NCBI RefSeq assembly: GCF_000521465.1
Contig: NZ_BAVR01000008.1
Span: 25,119-89,118 of the forward strand
From: Acetivibrio straminisolvens JCM 21531
GTDB lineage: Bacteria > Bacillota > Clostridia > Acetivibrionales > Acetivibrionaceae
DNA: 64,000 bases
Direction of reading: 5' to 3'
Below are positions 49,773 through 59,615 of the stretch, one piece after another; position 1 is the first letter of the stretch, and every line of letters starts with the position of its first letter. The position numbers were made by a program, and so were the translations under genes. The notes under the pieces were generated by a model. The model saw only the letters and a list, made by a program, of their open reading frames with translations. It searched no databases and was not told where the DNA came from.

Positions 49773-50310
49773 AGTTTATTATTTTACCTTTTCAAATTTA
49801 TGTATAATAATTTTGCATTGTACCATTGAAATAAATACTATCATATGTTCTAGAAGAATTCAAAAATATTTACTAAGTAGATTAACTTAAAACATTAACT
49901 TTTTCCACATCTGCTATTAATAGAAAAAGGGATTATTTTCAACGTACATTTCTTGGATTAGCAGAGATATTTTAAGCAATACTTACGACGAATCTGCACT
50001 GACAGACCAAGAACCTAGATTTCCTGCAAACTCCCCAAAATATTAAATACTATTTATTAATTGACCATAATTCCCCTAAATTAGTTAACCTGCAAAAATT
50101 TGTAACACAATACTGCACAGAAATACTCGTCTAAAGTCTATTTTATATTACATTGAAATTATAAAACATGATAGACTCTATGTCAATCTGATTTTATTCT
50201 TAAAAGATCGTAAATAACTAAAAGATCGTAAATAACACACCAAAATTATAGTTTTTTTAAAATATGCCACAGCTTCCTCAAATTCAATTGATATGATAAA
50301 ATCAGGCAAA
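49773..50310. other. AT-rich gap without genes
   Basis: No gene is supported in either strand. The only notable structure is an 18-bp tandem duplication at 50,201-50,236. Confidence 0.6.
50201..50236. repeat. 18-bp perfect tandem repeat
   Basis: TAAAAGATCGTAAATAAC occurs twice head to tail with no mismatch. It lies in the gap between the MFS terminator and the synthase. It could be a slippage duplication or a paired binding site. Confidence 0.9.
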
Positions 50311-50352
50311 ACAAAAAACCGGAACAGACTTTGATTTTCAGCCTATTCCAGT
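50311..50352 (-). terminator. Terminator of the MFS transporter gene
   Basis: On the minus strand a 10-bp stem (arms 50,343-50,352 and 50,318-50,327, two G-U pairs) is followed by TTTTTTGTTTT. It lies about 40 bases after the MFS stop codon. Confidence 0.8.
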
Positions 50353-50393
50353 TATATTCATGCAGTTCTTGTTTCTTTTCTCTCTTGTATTTT

Positions 50394-51737
50394 TTAAAGT
50401 CCTTCCGGACAAGTCTCCGCAACGAATTGGGTATCACTCTCTTTTTTTGTTAACATTTTTACACTTTTCAGCCTGGAAACTACAATTCCGACAATTGACA
50501 TAGCTATGCCTGAAATCAATATCAGCAGTGCTATTCCTCTTCCTTCACCAACACCAATTATTTTTCCGATTTGCATGGCCAAAAAACTGTCTCCGGACAT
50601 AAACGGCTCAAAAATATAATCGGAAATAACTCCGGACAATATATATGCAAAAATATAACCCATCTGAGTAATGAAACTTATCAATCCGAAAGCACGTCCC
50701 TGCACTTCGTTTGCCAAATTCATACGCACCAGAACTTCAGCCCCAATTTGAACAGCCGGCATAAATACAAACATCATGAATCCAAAAGTTGCAATCAAAA
50801 TTAAATTCTGCCAAACTCCAATCAGTGCTAAAAAGATTCCGCAGCCGACTAATCCAAAAGAAAGCATCTTGTCATAAGATTTTATATTTTTCAGGCAACT
50901 GATAATAATACTTCCCGCCAGCATCCCCAACGCACTGACTGTTGTGAGAATTCCCAGTTCCACTTCACCTGCAAATGCAAGTATAAGCGGTTTAATTAAT
51001 ATCTGTACGAAACCAATGCAAAATACTGCAAATGTCATAATTACAATCATTGCTACAATACCGCCTTTTCCGCGTATTGCAGCTATACCTTCTTTCATTT
51101 CCCGTGTAAAGCTTAATTTAGAATCTTTTCTGCTTTTCGAAACCATACCTTTCTTCACTAAAACAATAGTAATTATCGTCGTAAAGAACGTTAAAATATC
51201 AATAATTATCAAAGTACTAACCGTCGTAATCTGCAGCAACAACCCCGCAATGGCCGGTGAAATTAAAATCTTGAGATTGCTTGCGATTTGAACCATTCCA
51301 CCCGCTTTGGCAAAATCTTCTTCCGATAACATATCTGTAATGGTCGCATTAAATGCCGGTTCCATCAAAGCTTTAAACAGCGAACTGATACCTACACCAA
51401 TACAAATTACCGGAAGGGAAGGATTTGGACTCATAATAGTACCAAGACATATAGTCAACGAAAGTCCCGATAACAATTCACCTAAAATCATCATCAATCT
51501 TCTGTCATAATTATCTGCCAACACGCCACCCACAGGGGCTAAAAGAATCGATGGCAGAAATGCACAAATGCTCACAATCGAAGTAGCAGTAACAGACCCT
51601 GTCAGCGCTAATACATATATCGCAAGACCAAAATCCGTCAACCCGCTGCCTATACTCGATATCATTTGGCCAGCCACCAATATTGCAAATTTTCTCATTC
51701 CAGCTTTACTACTTTTTATTGTGTCACTTCCATTCAT
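50394..51737 (-). CDS. MFS efflux transporter
   Basis: The 447-residue protein has twelve hydrophobic segments and the MFS motif GGVLADNYDRRLMMI between helices 2 and 3. The overall pattern (FGLAIYVLALTGSVTATS start) resembles the enterobactin-exporter/macrolide-efflux branch (MFS_3). A GGGAGGA ribosome site precedes the ATG. It has its own terminator, so it is a separate unit on the same strand as the synthase. It probably exports, or protects from, the cluster product, though the substrate is not known. Confidence 0.88.
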   Translation of the reverse strand: MNGSDTIKSSKAGMRKFAILVAGQMISSIGSGLTDFGLAIYVLALTGSVTATSIVSICAFLPSILLAPVGGVLADNYDRRLMMILGELLSGLSLTICLGTIMSPNPSLPVICIGVGISSLFKALMEPAFNATITDMLSEEDFAKAGGMVQIASNLKILISPAIAGLLLQITTVSTLIIIDILTFFTTIITIVLVKKGMVSKSRKDSKLSFTREMKEGIAAIRGKGGIVAMIVIMTFAVFCIGFVQILIKPLILAFAGEVELGILTTVSALGMLAGSIIISCLKNIKSYDKMLSFGLVGCGIFLALIGVWQNLILIATFGFMMFVFMPAVQIGAEVLVRMNLANEVQGRAFGLISFITQMGYIFAYILSGVISDYIFEPFMSGDSFLAMQIGKIIGVGEGRGIALLILISGIAMSIVGIVVSRLKSVKMLTKKESDTQFVAETCPEGL

Positions 51738-52133
51738 GGTTTATCCTCCCTCAAGCTACAATAAGCCCCAAATAATATCTACTGCCGAAACAATAAATAA
51801 TTCATTTTACTACCTGTACAAAACTTCCGATTCTTGCATAAAAATAAATATGGTTTGCAAAAAATTTACTCCAAACTGCTCCTGTAATTGTCTTTTAACA
51901 CCACCTTTCCCGGCTGTTTGCATAATTATACCGTATTACTGACATTCATTGGCTTATAGTAGCATACTACCCCCCGAAGAAAAAAATGTCAAGTACTTAT
52001 GTATTAAGGCCGTTATTCTACTAGCATTACTTGGAATATTGTTAAACAGCCATTATCTTAATGCAATAACCGATGATATTATGTTAAATGTATAGCTGAC
52101 ATAAACTCATGCAAGAAAACGGTTTAAATAAAT
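51738..52133. other. Intergenic region, no gene
   Basis: This AT-rich stretch between the MFS start and the nitrilase end should hold the MFS promoter, but no clear -35/-10 pair stands out and no coding sequence is supported. Confidence 0.5.
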
Positions 52134-52908
52134 TTAAAACAGAGATTTATAAAACTCTGTACGCCGGTCCTGACGTACCTGGAAGCTATCTCTAATATCT
52201 TTTACATTCTTCTCTATATCTGCATATATGATTCCTTCATTCCCTTCGATTATTTCAATTATTTCTCCATTGGGATTAATCACACAGCTATCTCCCGAAT
52301 ACTCAAGTCCACCCATATTTCCCACACAATTTACACCCAATACGTATACCTGATTTTCAATAGCCCTTGCCTGAAGCAAACACTTCCAGTGTTCTCTACG
52401 TTTTTTCGGCCAGTTGGCAGGAACAATCACAATTTCAATTTCATCCCCAAGTGCCTGAAAAATAGCCGGGAAACGCAAATCATAGCAAATAAAAGTGGCA
52501 AGTCCCCGGCCTTTCAACTTAAATGTTGACAACTTATTTCCCTTGACAAAATACCGTTCTTCATGAGCTATACTAAACGGATGTATCTTTACAAAATCTG
52601 AAATTTCATCACCTTTTTCGTTGATTATTGTGTAATGGTTTTCTGCTTTTTCTCCGGAAGCTTTTACCCAGCCGAAACCAATGCAGATTTGATGGTTTTC
52701 GCAAATCTTTTTTTATCCTGTCTTTGCTTTCCTCATTGTACTCCTTCGTAAGCTCCGTCCTCATTGAAAAACCTGTAAAGCTCATCTCCGGTAAAAGAAG
52801 CAAGTCTGTGCCATGCTTTTTTACTTCTTCCAGCACGCCCTCCAGCTTTTTGTAATTCTTTTCCTTGTCCTCCCATGCTATCTCCATTTGGTATAATGCG
52901 ACTCTCAT
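52134..52908 (-). CDS. Carbon-nitrogen hydrolase (Nit2/omega-amidase-like), frameshifted
   Basis: The first frame (MRVALYQMEIAWEDKEKN, Glu in LLLPEMSFTGFSM) and the second (KIHPFSIAHEERYF, Cys in FICYDLRFP) carry the nitrilase catalytic Glu, the Lys region and Cys. They join to about 257 residues if one A is removed from the seven-A run near 52,696. Closest in style are omega-amidase/YafV-type enzymes of the methionine salvage or glutamine transamination cycle. The ATG at 52,908 is preceded by AAGGAG. It appears monocistronic. Confidence 0.82.
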
Positions 52909-53153
52909 AAATTCTCCTTTCCACTGCAACATATACAGATACTTTTATGTTGACATATGACTCTATAATTTATATAACAAAACTTACGCAATAAGTCTAC
53001 AACAAATAAAGCATAATAGAACTAGAAAAATAGTTGATATTGCATAAGCAGAGACCTTTTTTTTGACGATGCGGCAGAATTGACTTAATGCTACGGTCTG
53101 CATTTTCGCTCGCTCTGCTGTTTAGACAGGTACTTTATCCTCCGCTTAGTACC

Positions 53154-53675
53154 TCACATTACTGTGACGCACCGGGTAACACAATCAAACCTCTTCATTA
53201 TATAACACACATTATACTTTTTTGATTGCCCAATGATTTTTTTAATATCTCCAAAAGTCATAATCTTTCTCCCAAAATCAATATCCAGTTCTTTCCCTAT
53301 ATCTTGAAGAACATCATTGTAAAAATCAAAAAGATAATAATTCTCTTTAATATGGCTGCAGCAAACTTTACTAAGACTCTTAAGCATAGCTGTTACGGAA
53401 TGCTTACCCTCTAGCCTTTGTTCAAGTATTTTGATAATTAGAAGGGACACAAAACATATTAGACAATGAGCACCTATATATTCTCTCAATGATAATTCAT
53501 CCGTTCTGTTCTCAAAATCACTTTTTGCTACCTTGAAAAACTCCTCAATTTTTCCTACGTTTTTAAACACTTTTATAATTTCCTCGGGCGATGCTTTATA
53601 TTCACTGGTAATAACGGCAAAATAGCATCAAACTTTTCTTCTTCCCTCAATTTCTCTTCATCAATGGTGAACAGT
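53154..53675 (-). pseudogene. IS1634-like transposase, C-terminal fragment
   Basis: The fragment encodes the C-terminal part of an IS4/IS1634-superfamily DDE transposase: LREEEKFD, then (after a one-base deletion near 53,627) VITSEYKASPEEIIKVFKNVG, RTDELSLREYIGAHCLICFVSLLIIKILEQRLEG. The N-terminal two thirds, including most of the DDE domain, are missing. Upstream of about 53,675 the reading frame gives way to the Tc-operon protein on the opposite strand. No terminal inverted repeats were identified. It is a dead remnant whose insertion or deletion probably removed the 5' end of the neighbouring gene. Confidence 0.8.
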
Positions 53676-54755
53676 CGACCGGCGATTCCGGATATTTCAC
53701 CGGTTCCAGGATCAAAAACAGTGTATATTGACGGAGTATTCCGGGAGAAAATTTATAAAAATCTCAAGAAAAAGCAGACTTGGAACATCGACAAGGAATA
53801 TACTTTTTCCCAGAGCGTTCAGATAAAGCTGTGGGATGAAGATTTCGGCTGGGGTGACGGTGATGACTTTCTCGGTGAGACACTGATAAACACAAGCCTT
53901 GGTGAAAATAAAACCGCTAAATTTACATTAGACGATTGTGATTATACACTAACCTACAGTGTTCGCGAAACAACCCTGGTTCTTGAAAACGAGTTCAATC
54001 AATTGCTGAATGAATTTGAAAAATCCTCAGCTCCGGGTGTATGGCCCAACATAGACAAAACTCAATTGATAGACGATATTCGTGCCATTCTTGCAAACCC
54101 CCTGAGAGTAAATCAAGGACGTGCTCCGCTTTGCGGTCCCGCTGCTATCGTATATGAGCTGGTAAGAAGAGAACCGTCGAGATTCGTCAGAATTTGCAGA
54201 AGTCTTTATGAAACTGGCTCCTTCCAAACCAGAAGCAAAACTTACAGTGCTTCATCAAAGTTAAGAAACAGTAAAGTCAGAAGCGGGATAACCCCTTGTA
54301 ACTGGATGATTATGACCACTATAGTTGAATACACCAATCTAATACTTAATATCGAAGCGGATTCATGGGATATAGCTTACGGTTCTCTTGAATTATTCCT
54401 CAAAGAATGGACTTATGAAATACTTCTCTTTGACAGAGTAGAGTGGACTTCAACCTATGCCTTCGGTGAATTTGATGCTATCAGGAAAGCAAAAAGAGTC
54501 TATGATAACGGTGGAGTAGCATTTTTATTAATCCATTCCGCATTGGTCGGCAATTCCCCTCCTCTTGTCTCGTTAGTTGGCAACCATTGGGTAGTCTACG
54601 CCGGAAACCTGGAGATAGATGAAGGAAAATGGTATATATGGGACAGCGGTCATGTCAAATTTGACTGTTATACATGGGGTACGATTCGAACGGTAGATGT
54701 TGATGAAGGTACCTTCGAGGATTATTTCTTTGGCGTTGTGACCGGTGAACGTTAA
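53664..54755 (+). CDS. C2-domain plus papain-like cysteine peptidase-like protein, 5'-truncated
   Basis: The 363-residue frame begins with what looks like the second half of a C2 domain (VQIKLWDEDFGWGDGDDFLGETLI, with the acidic calcium-loop pattern). After a linker comes a domain with a plausible Cys-His-Asp triad: Cys in RAPLCGPAAIVYEL, His in VGNHWVVYAG and Asp in YIWDSG, as in C39/papain-like folds. The first codons lie in transposase-derived DNA and the first strands of the C2 domain are missing, so the true 5' end is probably lost. It precedes the TcA-like gene by 46 bp on the same strand. No specific function can be named. An effector or processing peptidase is possible. Confidence 0.6.
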   Translation: MVNSRPAIPDISPVPGSKTVYIDGVFREKIYKNLKKKQTWNIDKEYTFSQSVQIKLWDEDFGWGDGDDFLGETLINTSLGENKTAKFTLDDCDYTLTYSVRETTLVLENEFNQLLNEFEKSSAPGVWPNIDKTQLIDDIRAILANPLRVNQGRAPLCGPAAIVYELVRREPSRFVRICRSLYETGSFQTRSKTYSASSKLRNSKVRSGITPCNWMIMTTIVEYTNLILNIEADSWDIAYGSLELFLKEWTYEILLFDRVEWTSTYAFGEFDAIRKAKRVYDNGGVAFLLIHSALVGNSPPLVSLVGNHWVVYAGNLEIDEGKWYIWDSGHVKFDCYTWGTIRTVDVDEGTFEDYFFGVVTGER

Positions 54756-54801
54756 AAGTATCAGGTGAATATATTTATATTAAATAAAGGAGGGACAAAA
54801 G

Positions 54802-57748
54802 ATGCAGGTCAAACATATTGAGAATTACTCAACTTTAAGATGGAATAGGAAAACTCCGGCATTAATTGAAAAGCAAATCGTAAGTATTTTAGATCATATT
54901 AATAATCTCATAGAGCAAAAGTACGATCCTAAGGTTCTTCTGGAAATTGAAAAACATCTTTCAACTGCTCATGATTTATACCATTCAAGCTTTTTGCCGA
55001 AGCAATCGAGGAATACCGCATCACACAAACATTAATCCGTAATCTGTTAAATTCATCCGGATTCGGTGTTTCTTCGGGTATATTTGATTCACTGCTTCAT
55101 TTCGGTATCGATTATATCTCCTCGATAGAAATAAAAGTTCCTGAAACGATACCTAACGCCCAACTTGCAACAACTAAATCCCTAAATTCTGAAAATATAC
55201 TCAATACCGGTTTAAAAGAAATTAAGGAGATAAATCCCACAAGTAAAACCACCCTTTCGTCTTCATTAAACATAAGTAAAAATATAGCAAAGGAAATAGA
55301 CCCGAAAATATACCGGTCTCTGCGATTAAATGTAGGAAGTGAAGCGGTAGATCTCGTTTGGGAAAGCGGAAAAACGCCCTCCAAAACAGACATTATCGAT
55401 AAGATATACGAGAGGAGGATTAAATTCGAAAGACTTGATGAGATAATATGTAAATACTTTTCTATAGAAGAGTTTTCGGTTATGCTCCCCCACATCATGT
55501 CCTATGTAATACCGGTTGCACTTGGGGATTGCTATTATGGCTTGGGCGATTATGAAGAGGCCGAAAAGAATTACTTGACCGCTACCAACTACAAATATAT
55601 AAACAAAAACATCGAAGTGCCATCATTATGGATAAAGCTCGCTCAAAATGTATTGGCATGGGGAGATATGTTTTATAAAGAAGAAATGTTCCAAGAGGCA
55701 CTAAACGTTTACAGGCTGGTACTGGAAGCACCGGGTTCTGCCTCTGTGGTAAACTCCGAGTCATACCTGTACAAGCACAATTCGTTGAAAATTACCGGCA
55801 GTACAGTATCTAAAATGCTTACGGAATACGAAAAGACCGGTAACACCGGTGATATAAATCCTCAATTGGCAATCGTAGTTTTGCAGGTAAGGGAAAGAAT
55901 GATAAAGCTTAGCGGTGGACTGGATTTTAGAGGCATACCCTTAAATCTGGTTCCCGTATGGACTTTTGAATATTTGCAGAATGCAGCCAGATACTTTGCT
56001 CAACAGGCAATACAAGCTGAAAGGGAATACATAAATTTCATCGAAACTGCCGATAATAAAAAGCTCACAAGACAGCAGTTAAAGCAAGCCGTTGACCTGG
56101 CAAAAGCCGAAGTGGATCTTGCAAAAAAGCAAAAAGATGTTGCCGTCAGGGAAACAAAGATATATCAAGAAGGCTTCGAACTTGCCGTATTGAGAAGACT
56201 GAATATGCAAGCCAATATAAATGACTACTCAATCATGTCCTTGGAAAAGATGTGGTTGGATGCTAGTAATGCATGGTATAGCGGTCCGGATTACGGAATA
56301 ATAGGTACGAATAAAAGTGCGTACCATTTTCTTTATGAAAATACCCTAAGAATAGGTGCCATATCCCGCGAATATGAGCTGGGTGCAATGGCTAGGCAGA
56401 CAAATGAACTATGGGAAGCTGAAGAGATGGCAAGAGAACAGTACAATAGTGCTTGGCCAGGGTATCGGCAGCGGAACAACTGGAAATAATAGCAAAACTT
56501 CGTCAAGCAGCTGCAATAGAAAACTTGATTGCTTTTGACAATCAAACCTTCACAGCCGATGTATGGACTCAAATGGCATACTTTATGAAGAACATATCGG
56601 ACAGTTACCTTGATATGGCTATCAGCATTTCCCGTTTGATGCAGAAGGCTTATAACTTCGAATTTGATGCCCAGCAAAACTCTATCAAACCCAACTACAG
56701 TTCAAAATCCTTAAACGGCTTACTTGCATCAAATGCACTCTTACTGGATATAGACAGCTTCACCTATGATATGATAAATTCGGTAAAAACAAAGAGTATT
56801 CCGATAAAACAAACCCTGTCATTGGCCACCCGGCATCCCTATCTCTTTGAAACCTCCTTCCGTACTACCGGAGTGATGGAATTTGAAACCTATATGGAAG
56901 ATTTTGATATGGATTATCCGGGTACTTACAATAGAAGAATAGAAGCCATTGAGGTCATAGTTGAAGGATTGATTCCATCGGGCGGTGTAAAAGGCTTTCT
57001 TACCAATTGCGGAATAAGCCGCTACAGAACAGCAGATTTCAACACTATAAAATTCCGCATTCAGCCGAAAGATACCTTAGTTCTGTCCGAATATAAAATA
57101 ACCGAAGATTCTTTCGTATTCAGTGCCGATCCGGCAAAATTGAAGCTCTTTGAGGGCGCCGGAGTATGCGGGAGCTGGAGAATCGAAATACCGAAATTCA
57201 GTAATGACCTGGATTATAATTATATCACCGATGTAAAAATAGTTTTTTACTATAAGGCCTTTTACGATGAAAATCTTGCACAAAGTGTCAAGAATAATCT
57301 TAAGAATCTTGCGGGAATCAATAAAAAATCAAAAATACTACCCTTACGCTATATTTTCCCCGATGCTTATTATTATTTCCTTGAAAACGGAGTTTTCAGT
57401 TTCGAGCTGGATAAAAGTATGTTCTCCTGCGCTGAATCCGGCTTTAAAATAAGCAGTCTGAGCCTGTTTGTAAAAAATAGTAAGGGTACAGATTCCAATC
57501 TGACTGTGGGAATGAAGGTACCTTCCGGCACGGTTCCGGTAAAAGCCCAGACAGGTCCAAAAGGTGAAATTACAGCTGTTTCGGGGCATCCGTGGCATTC
57601 CCTTTTAGGCGGACATGCTTTAGGAAAATATTCCATCGAGATCCTCAAGGACGACAATCCCTCCTTAGTGTCCGACGGCAAACTTCAACTGGAAAGCATT
57701 GAAGATCTTGTGTTGCTTTTGGAATACGAGTACATCCCGGCACTATAA
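54802..57748 (+). CDS. Short TcA-like toxin-complex subunit, two frameshifts
   Basis: Three frames (54,802-55,035; in another frame through 56,489; 56,453-57,748) join into 982 residues by adding one T near 54,993 (five-T run) and one T near 56,450 (GCTTGGCC). The C-terminal third matches Tc toxin A-subunits: EFETYMEDFDMDYPGTYNRRIEAIEV is the TcA pattern around the channel and TcB-binding region. Before it lie long coiled-coil helices (residues about 380-560) and a TPR-like pair (LGDCYYGLGDYEEAEKNYL). Known TcA proteins are about 2,500 residues, so receptor-binding and outer-shell parts are largely absent. AAAGGAGGG precedes the ATG. It is followed by the TcB-TcC gene after 17 bp. Confidence 0.78.
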
Positions 57749-57765
57749 TACCAGGAGGTGTTTAA

Positions 57766-59598
57766 ATGAGTAAAACAACAGGAATTGCAGAACAAATTCT
57801 GTCGTTGCCAAAAGGAGGAGGAACAATACAGGGTCTTGGTGAAAAATTCAAACCGGATCTTCATATGGGTACAGGGATATATAATATCCCCCTTGATATT
57901 CCCAATGGACCTAACGATATTGCGCCTAAATTGAACCTCTCGTACAACACGGCCTCTGGCAACGGTCCCTTCGGTATGGGTTTTTCATTAAATCTGCTTG
58001 CCATAAGCCGCTCTACCAATAAATGCATCCCCAGCTACACCGACAGTGATACTCTGGTACTTGAGGGTGCCGGAAAGATATTGGAAATTTCAGAAGGAAT
58101 TTTCCGAGTTGAAACCGCTCCCTATGGCTGGCGTATTGAACGCTGCGGCGACGGCTTCATGCTCATGGACCAAAACGGTGTCAAGTACAAACTTGGAACA
58201 ACGGAACAGTCCAGGATTTTCAAGGAGAATAGCAACCGCACCGAAACCTTCAAGTGGCTCTTGGAAGAAACGGAGGATCCCCTTGGATACAAAGCCGTTT
58301 TCGAATATATAAGGGACGGCGGAAACCTTTATATCAAAAAAATCTCCTACAGCATTTATAGTGTTGAATTTAATTATGAGAAGAGGAATGATTCTGTCAT
58401 AAATATAAGGGCCGGTTTTCCGATAATAACCAATCTCAGATGCAGCAGCATTGACCTTAATATCTGTAATTCGGAAAATTCTCTTATAAGGAAATGGATT
58501 CTTACCTATAAGGAGTCTTCCCCCGGAAAGCATTCCCTTCTTCACAAAGTAGAGTTAAAAGGCTTTGATGATGAGGGAAACAGTGAAAGTTTGCCGGTTT
58601 TGACCCTGGACTATACCTCCTTTGGTACTCCTCAATTTAATAAATTCCGCGGCGTGCTTCCGGATGTTCTTCCCGATTCATACGACAACGGAAGAAGAGA
58701 ACTTGTCGACTTCAACGGAGACGGTCTTCCCGATTTAATGGAAATCAGGAACGGTAGATCTGTAATTTGGGAAAATAAAGGCAATTGTGTTTGGGGGCGG
58801 CCTCATTCCAAAGACAGCTTCCCTTTGCCCATAGAACTTGAAGATCAAAGCGTAGCCTTTGCAGACTTGGAAGGCAACGGTACTGCGGACCTGCTCTTTA
58901 TGGATCGACCCCTCTCGGGTTATTATCCCCTTTTACCGGGAGGAGGATTCGGAAAGCCAGTATTCTGGCGGCACTCCCCCCACGCAAAACTCAGCGATCC
59001 CAATACCAGATTATTGGATTTAAACGGTGACGGTATAACCGATCTTTTGTACATGGGAAAAGACTATTACAGCCTCTATTACAGGGATAAAGAAAAGGGT
59101 TGGATAGAAAGCCCCGTCACCCTTCCGAAAAGTCTTTTCCCTCCGGTCGATATAAATGACGGCCGTGTGTATTTTGCCGACATGACGGGGGACGGTTTGC
59201 AGGATATTGTGAAAGTAGACGGCTCCGGCGTGAGATTTTGGCCATACCTCGGAAACGGAATCTGGGGTAAAGAATTCAAACTCAAAAATGCCGTTACAAT
59301 TCCCAATAATTTCATTCCCCAGAGAATGTTTCTTGCCGACATTGACGGTGACGGTTGTTCCGACTTGATTTACGTCGACTCCCACCGGGTCCTGTGTTGG
59401 ATTAACACTGCGGGTTCCCATTTGAGTGAGCCCATCGAGATATCCGGAACGCCCCTTTCGGATGCAACAAATATACGTATTGCAGACATGAAGGTACCGG
59501 CACCCCGGGTGTTCTGTGGTCTTATACTGCTCCCGGAAGCAGGAAAACCGATTATTTCTATCTCGATATATCTGGGGGTAGTAAGCCCTATCTTCTGA
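57766..59598 (+). CDS. Fused TcB-TcC protein, piece 1: SpvB and FG-GAP/VCBS region
   Basis: A GGAGGTG ribosome site precedes the ATG. The 610-residue frame has the SpvB/TcB start (LPKGGGTIQGLGEKFKPDL, GTGIYNIPL, LSYNTASGNGPFGMGFS) and then five calcium-type FG-GAP/VCBS repeats (VDFNGDGLPDLMEI, LDLNGDGITDLLYM, ADMTGDGLQDIVKV, ADIDGDGCSDLIYV). This is the beta-propeller and start of the cocoon found in TcB. The frame breaks near 59,494, and one added base gives ADMNGTGTPGVLWS, a motif conserved in TcB. The repaired gene continues to 63,688. Confidence 0.9.
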   Translation: MSKTTGIAEQILSLPKGGGTIQGLGEKFKPDLHMGTGIYNIPLDIPNGPNDIAPKLNLSYNTASGNGPFGMGFSLNLLAISRSTNKCIPSYTDSDTLVLEGAGKILEISEGIFRVETAPYGWRIERCGDGFMLMDQNGVKYKLGTTEQSRIFKENSNRTETFKWLLEETEDPLGYKAVFEYIRDGGNLYIKKISYSIYSVEFNYEKRNDSVINIRAGFPIITNLRCSSIDLNICNSENSLIRKWILTYKESSPGKHSLLHKVELKGFDDEGNSESLPVLTLDYTSFGTPQFNKFRGVLPDVLPDSYDNGRRELVDFNGDGLPDLMEIRNGRSVIWENKGNCVWGRPHSKDSFPLPIELEDQSVAFADLEGNGTADLLFMDRPLSGYYPLLPGGGFGKPVFWRHSPHAKLSDPNTRLLDLNGDGITDLLYMGKDYYSLYYRDKEKGWIESPVTLPKSLFPPVDINDGRVYFADMTGDGLQDIVKVDGSGVRFWPYLGNGIWGKEFKLKNAVTIPNNFIPQRMFLADIDGDGCSDLIYVDSHRVLCWINTAGSHLSEPIEISGTPLSDATNIRIADMKVPAPRVFCGLILLPEAGKPIISISIYLGVVSPIF

Positions 59599-59615
59599 AC
59601 AGCATCGACAATGGA

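Noticed and set aside
50246..50437. 63-residue minus-strand frame after the MFS gene
   Set aside because: It overlaps the MFS 3' end and the intrinsic terminator, starts in another frame inside the MFS gene and has no ribosome site.
54027..54227. Minus-strand frames within the Tc operon (also 58,090-58,545, 59,020-59,421 and 59,370-59,798)
   Set aside because: All lie antisense to coding sequence with clear domains and show no family motifs or ribosome sites.
55112..55498. 128-residue minus-strand frame between TcA-like pieces
   Set aside because: It is antisense to a stretch that encodes continuous TcA-like protein once the frameshift near 54,993 is repaired.
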